Source of the DNA: Chloroflexota bacterium
GTDB lineage: Bacteria; Chloroflexota; Anaerolineae; Aggregatilineales; Phototrophicaceae
Direction: 5' to 3'
Assembly: GCA_014338005.1 (NCBI GenBank)
Contig: QUBZ01000011.1
Coordinates: 1-64,000 of the forward strand
Length of the DNA: 64,000 nucleotides
Numbering within the stretch: the stretch's first letter is position 1; each line of letters opens with the position of its first letter. The notes beneath the pieces were generated by a model. The model searched no databases and had not been told where the DNA came from. It worked only from the letters and a program-made list of their open reading frames with translations. Made by a program: the position numbers and the translations under genes. Shown here one piece after another: positions 60,930-64,000 of the stretch.

Positions 60930-62938
60930 AGAAGGTTTTGACACTTCTGCTTCTCCTGACGGGGCTGCTGGCGGCGGGCGTGCCGGTGATGGCGGTTTCC
61001 CCCTACACCACCTGGACGTTAGGTCCCGGCGGCGTTCTTTATCCAACGCAGGACGCCTATACCCCGCTTGACGAAATTGACCTTCCGGCACTGCGGCCTG
61101 AGGATATGTTCCTCGCTGCGGACGGTTTCCTCTATGTTGCCGATACCGGCAATGGGCGCATCATCAAACTGGATGCAGGTTTCGAGGTGACAGCGGAGTT
61201 CGGGCAGGGAGTCCTGCGGTCGCCTACCGGACTGTTCGTGGACAAAGCGGGCAGGCTTTACGTCGCCGACGCCGGTAAAAATACCATCGTTATCCTGGAC
61301 GCAGATGGCAGCCTGCTCAATGAGTTTGGCCGCCCCTCCGAGCCGTTGTTTGGCGCACACCGCGAGTTCCTGCCGCGCAAAATCGCCGTAGATGCGCGCC
61401 AGAACCTCTATATCGTCAGCGAAGGCTCGGTTGACGGCCTGGTCATGATGAACACCAACGGTAACTTCATCGGTTACTTTGGCGCCAATTCGGCGGCCAT
61501 GTCGCTTCAGATGATTTTGCAGCGGCTGTTTTTAACGGATGAGCAATTAGAGCAGTTTATTCGCAACGAAGCCGCCTCACCCTCCAACCTCGCCATTGAC
61601 CACCAATCACTTGTTTATACGATCACCGCCGGCACCGCCAGGGACAAAAGCATTCGCAAGTTTACCGTTTCTGGCCGCAATTTGTTCACGCAGCCGGTTT
61701 TCGGCTCCCAAAGCTTTCGAGATATTCACGTCAGCGATGAGGGCCTGATGGTCGCAGTCACCGAGGGGGGGAACATCTTTGAATATGATCTGAACGGCAC
61801 ACTGCTGTTCCTTTTTGGCGCGCAGGACAGAGGCGATCAGCGGCTTGGCCTGTTGAGCAATCCCACGGCTGTCGAGCGCGTGGGGGATGCCCTGTACGTG
61901 CTGGACAAAGACAAAAACGCCCTTGTGACCTACCGCGTCACCGATTTTGCCCGGCGTCTGCACGATGGCGTGCGGCTGTATATGAATGGTTTTTATGCCG
62001 AGGCCCGACCATACTTTGAGGATGTGCTGACTTATAACGGTCTGATCCTGATGGCATACCAGGCGCTGGCGGATGCCGATTATAACGAAGGCCAGTATAC
62101 CAGCGCGCTCCAGCTTTACCGCTACGCCGAAGACCGTGACGGGTATTCGGACGCCTTCTGGGAACTGCGTAATCTGGTTTTGCAGCGTTATCTGGGCGGC
62201 GCGCTCGGCATCTTCCTGGTGGCATGGGTATCGCTTGGCGTCTTCAACCGGCTGGAGCGGCGGTATCGCTGGCTGGACGTGGTGCGGAGACGGGCGCGGG
62301 CGGCGCGGCAAATCCCCCTGGTGGATGACTTTGTTTTTATGTTCCGCTTCATCCGGCAGCCCGCCGATAGTTTTTATTACATTAAACAAAACCAGCGCGG
62401 CAGCCTCGGCTTCGCCCTGCTGATTTACGGCTGGGTGCTGGTTTCATACGTCCTCTCGATCTATGCGACCAGCTTCGTATTCAGCCCATACTCCGCCCTA
62501 TGGCAAATTTGGGTGGAGACGGACATCACCTATGTGCTTGGATTGATCGTGTTATGGAATGCCGCCAACTATCTGACGGCGACCATCAGCGATGGCGAGG
62601 GCAGCCTGCGCCAGGTCATCATCGGCAGCGCCTACAGCCTGTTCCCTTATGCGCTGTTCGGCCTGCCGATTGCGCTGCTCTCCAACCTGCTCACGCTCAA
62701 CGAGGTTTTTATCTACACCTTCTCCATGCAGATTGTGCTGTTCTGGAGCGGCCTGATGCTCGTTATCATGGTCAAGGAGATTCACAATTACTCGGTTTCG
62801 GAAACGGTGCGAAACCTTCTGACCACGCTGTTCGCAATGGCGATTTTCCTGCTGACCGGGTACATCCTCTACGTGCTGTTTAATCAATTGTACGAGTTCA
62901 TTCAGGCGGTCATTCAGGAGGTCGGTCTGCGTGGGTAA
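60926..62938 (+). CDS. NHL propeller-TPR-Yip1 membrane protein
   Basis: The 670-residue protein has a signal peptide (to VMAVS), then an NHL-type propeller at about 45-340 with repeats such as [17 protein letters not shown] and [21 protein letters not shown]-like helical pair follows at about 345-405 ([29 protein letters not shown]). One helix (422-441) and a Yip1-like domain at about 480-665 with several membrane helices complete it ([27 protein letters not shown]). The propeller should face outside. Yip1-domain proteins of this kind occur with DUF5696 genes next to sugar transporters, but their job is not established. It overlaps the permease by four bases and the next gene by eight. Confidence 0.82.
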   Translation: MKKVLTLLLLLTGLLAAGVPVMAVSPYTTWTLGPGGVLYPTQDAYTPLDEIDLPALRPEDMFLAADGFLYVADTGNGRIIKLDAGFEVTAEFGQGVLRSPTGLFVDKAGRLYVADAGKNTIVILDADGSLLNEFGRPSEPLFGAHREFLPRKIAVDARQNLYIVSEGSVDGLVMMNTNGNFIGYFGANSAAMSLQMILQRLFLTDEQLEQFIRNEAASPSNLAIDHQSLVYTITAGTARDKSIRKFTVSGRNLFTQPVFGSQSFRDIHVSDEGLMVAVTEGGNIFEYDLNGTLLFLFGAQDRGDQRLGLLSNPTAVERVGDALYVLDKDKNALVTYRVTDFARRLHDGVRLYMNGFYAEARPYFEDVLTYNGLILMAYQALADADYNEGQYTSALQLYRYAEDRDGYSDAFWELRNLVLQRYLGGALGIFLVAWVSLGVFNRLERRYRWLDVVRRRARAARQIPLVDDFVFMFRFIRQPADSFYYIKQNQRGSLGFALLIYGWVLVSYVLSIYATSFVFSPYSALWQIWVETDITYVLGLIVLWNAANYLTATISDGEGSLRQVIIGSAYSLFPYALFGLPIALLSNLLTLNEVFIYTFSMQIVLFWSGLMLVIMVKEIHNYSVSETVRNLLTTLFAMAIFLLTGYILYVLFNQLYEFIQAVIQEVGLRG

Positions 62939-64000
62939 CTTTCAACGTTTCCTGCCGCTCATGTGCCTGCTGCTGGCGGCCCTCTGCTGGCCGGCGGCTG
63001 CATCCCAGGCCCAGGCTGCCCTGGTCGAGATTCCGCCCACCTACCAGAAAGTGGCCGAAAACGATGTCTTCCGGCTTTATGTGGATTCGGCTACGCTGGC
63101 TTTCAAACTGCTGGACAAACGCAGCGCCTATGTGTGGCATTCCGGCATTGATGAACTCATTGAGGGCGACCGGCTCAATACCGCATGGCAGGCTTTTGCC
63201 AAAAGCGGCCTGAGTATCGAGTATCTGGACGAGAGGGGAAGCAGCAAGCGCGTCTCCATCGCCAATGCCGACCATACGCTGACGGTTATGCCCATCGAGC
63301 AGGGCATCTCGGCGCAGGTGGTTTTTACGGGGTTGGGCATCACAGTTGGGGTGATCCTGCATCTGGAAGCCGACGGCGTGCGCGTCGAAGTGCCGTTTGA
63401 GTCTATCCACGAGCAAGAGCCTGGCTTTAGGCTTGGGCGAATTTATCTGTATCCGTTTTTGGGGGCAACACGCGGCAGCAGTGTGCCGGGTTATATGCTG
63501 CTGCCGGATGGGACGGGCAGCTTGATACCGTTCGCCGATTCGACGCGGGCGGACAATATGTTTTATGGGCGCTATTACGGGGCCGATCTGGGCATGATCG
63601 CCATCATGCCTTACGATCCGCGCGTTAATTCCCCCTATCCAATCTCCCTGCCGGTTTACGGCATGGCGCATGGGGAAGGGCAGAACGCTTTTTGGGCGCT
63701 GGTCGAAAAAGGCGCTGCTTACAGTGAACTTCAGGTGCATCCGGCAGGCATCATCACCAATTTTAATTTCGTTTACAACGCCTTCATTTACAACGAGACT
63801 TACTTCCAGGCCACCAACCGCTCCGGCGCGGGCGTGACAACGGTTCAGCGACAGCCCAACGCCTTCGACGTTGCAGTTCGCTACTGCTTCCTGACCGGCG
63901 ATACGGCGGATTATATCGGCATGGCGCGCAGCTACCGGCAGTATCTTATAGACGGCGGTCGCCTGCACAAAAACGACGATCCCAACCCGAATATCGGTAT
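62931..64000 (+). CDS. DUF5696-like secreted protein, cut by the window end
   Basis: The start is the GTG at 62931, eight bases inside the previous gene, with AGGAGG eight bases upstream. The frame stays open to the end of the window (356 residues seen). A signal peptide ([20 protein letters not shown]) is followed by a beta-rich domain: [28 protein letters not shown], then [17 protein letters not shown], which matches the DUF5696 pattern as I recall it, and a barrel-like part ([32 protein letters not shown]). It may be a carbohydrate-active or sugar-binding protein of the transporter system. The C-terminal part lies outside the window. Confidence 0.75.
   Translation, partial: MGNFQRFLPLMCLLLAALCWPAAASQAQAALVEIPPTYQKVAENDVFRLYVDSATLAFKLLDKRSAYVWHSGIDELIEGDRLNTAWQAFAKSGLSIEYLDERGSSKRVSIANADHTLTVMPIEQGISAQVVFTGLGITVGVILHLEADGVRVEVPFESIHEQEPGFRLGRIYLYPFLGATRGSSVPGYMLLPDGTGSLIPFADSTRADNMFYGRYYGADLGMIAIMPYDPRVNSPYPISLPVYGMAHGEGQNAFWALVEKGAAYSELQVHPAGIITNFNFVYNAFIYNETYFQATNRSGAGVTTVQRQPNAFDVAVRYCFLTGDTADYIGMARSYRQYLIDGGRLHKNDDPNPNIG

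Noticed and set aside
1-64000. CRISPR arrays or cas genes
   Set aside because: No regularly spaced direct repeats of the right length and no Cas motifs were seen; the only tandem units are the three 14-mers at 18059-18100.

Overview
The window reads as a chromosomal segment of a heterotrophic Chloroflexota bacterium, most likely an Anaerolineae-type lineage. This is inference from gene content and style: Thr/Pro-rich (TPTPT) linkers in secreted and membrane proteins, WD40, Kelch, NHL and TIR proteins, several CUT1-type sugar ABC systems without a local ATPase, a branched-chain 2-oxoacid dehydrogenase set, and fairly GC-rich coding sequence broken by AT-rich islands. No 16S gene is present to settle it. 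No CRISPR array, phage or intact insertion sequence was seen.

Layout. 1-3.7 kb: two WD40 propeller paralogues, then flavin prenyltransferase (UbiX type) and a PPOX-fold flavoprotein. 3.7-4.6 kb: a broken membrane glycosyltransferase. 4.7-6.8 kb (minus): S1-like protein, bS21 and IF-1 behind a consensus sigma-70 promoter. 6.87 kb: a tRNA with anticodon UAA but a short variable loop, then a terminator and palindromic repeats. 7.2-8.1 kb: a DUF1801 protein and an AraC/VOC deletion pseudogene. 8.3-15.5 kb: a LacI-controlled operon with binding protein, two permeases, GH66 dextranase-like and GH15 enzymes, with two matching palindromic operators. 15.6-19.2 kb (minus): E1alpha, E1beta and E2 of a 2-oxoacid dehydrogenase. 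19.4-30.1 kb: mixed genes, several unassigned (aminotransferase, orphan sugar-binding lipoprotein, response regulator, MoxR-type ATPase, radical SAM, acetyltransferases). 30.2-33.8 kb: two Kelch proteins and a BMP-family binding protein. 33.8-37.4 kb (minus): a transmembrane TIR protein with an extracellular formylglycine-generating-enzyme-like (FGS) domain, then a secreted protein and a saccharopine-dehydrogenase-like enzyme. 37.6-47.2 kb: hyaluronan-synthase-like GT2, an acyl-CoA carboxylase beta subunit, a transposase remnant, a membrane-anchored P-loop ATPase, an archaeal-type UPF0200 kinase and envelope proteins.

47.3-64.0 kb is a divergent carbohydrate locus. Leftward are LacI regulator, a GH144-like glycoamylase-domain protein and a GH35 enzyme. 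Rightward are a GH94 phosphorylase, a sugar-binding protein, a giant binding protein of about 1,000 residues, two permeases, an NHL-TPR-Yip1 membrane protein and a DUF5696-like secreted protein cut by the window end. One LacI-type palindrome lies between the two arms. The enzymes lack signal peptides, so oligosaccharides are probably imported and then cleaved or phosphorolysed inside the cell; beta-1,2-glucan is a reasonable but unproven substrate.

The two best candidates for undescribed biology are the TIR-transmembrane-FGS protein with its neighbours, and the giant binding protein / Yip1 / DUF5696 transport module.
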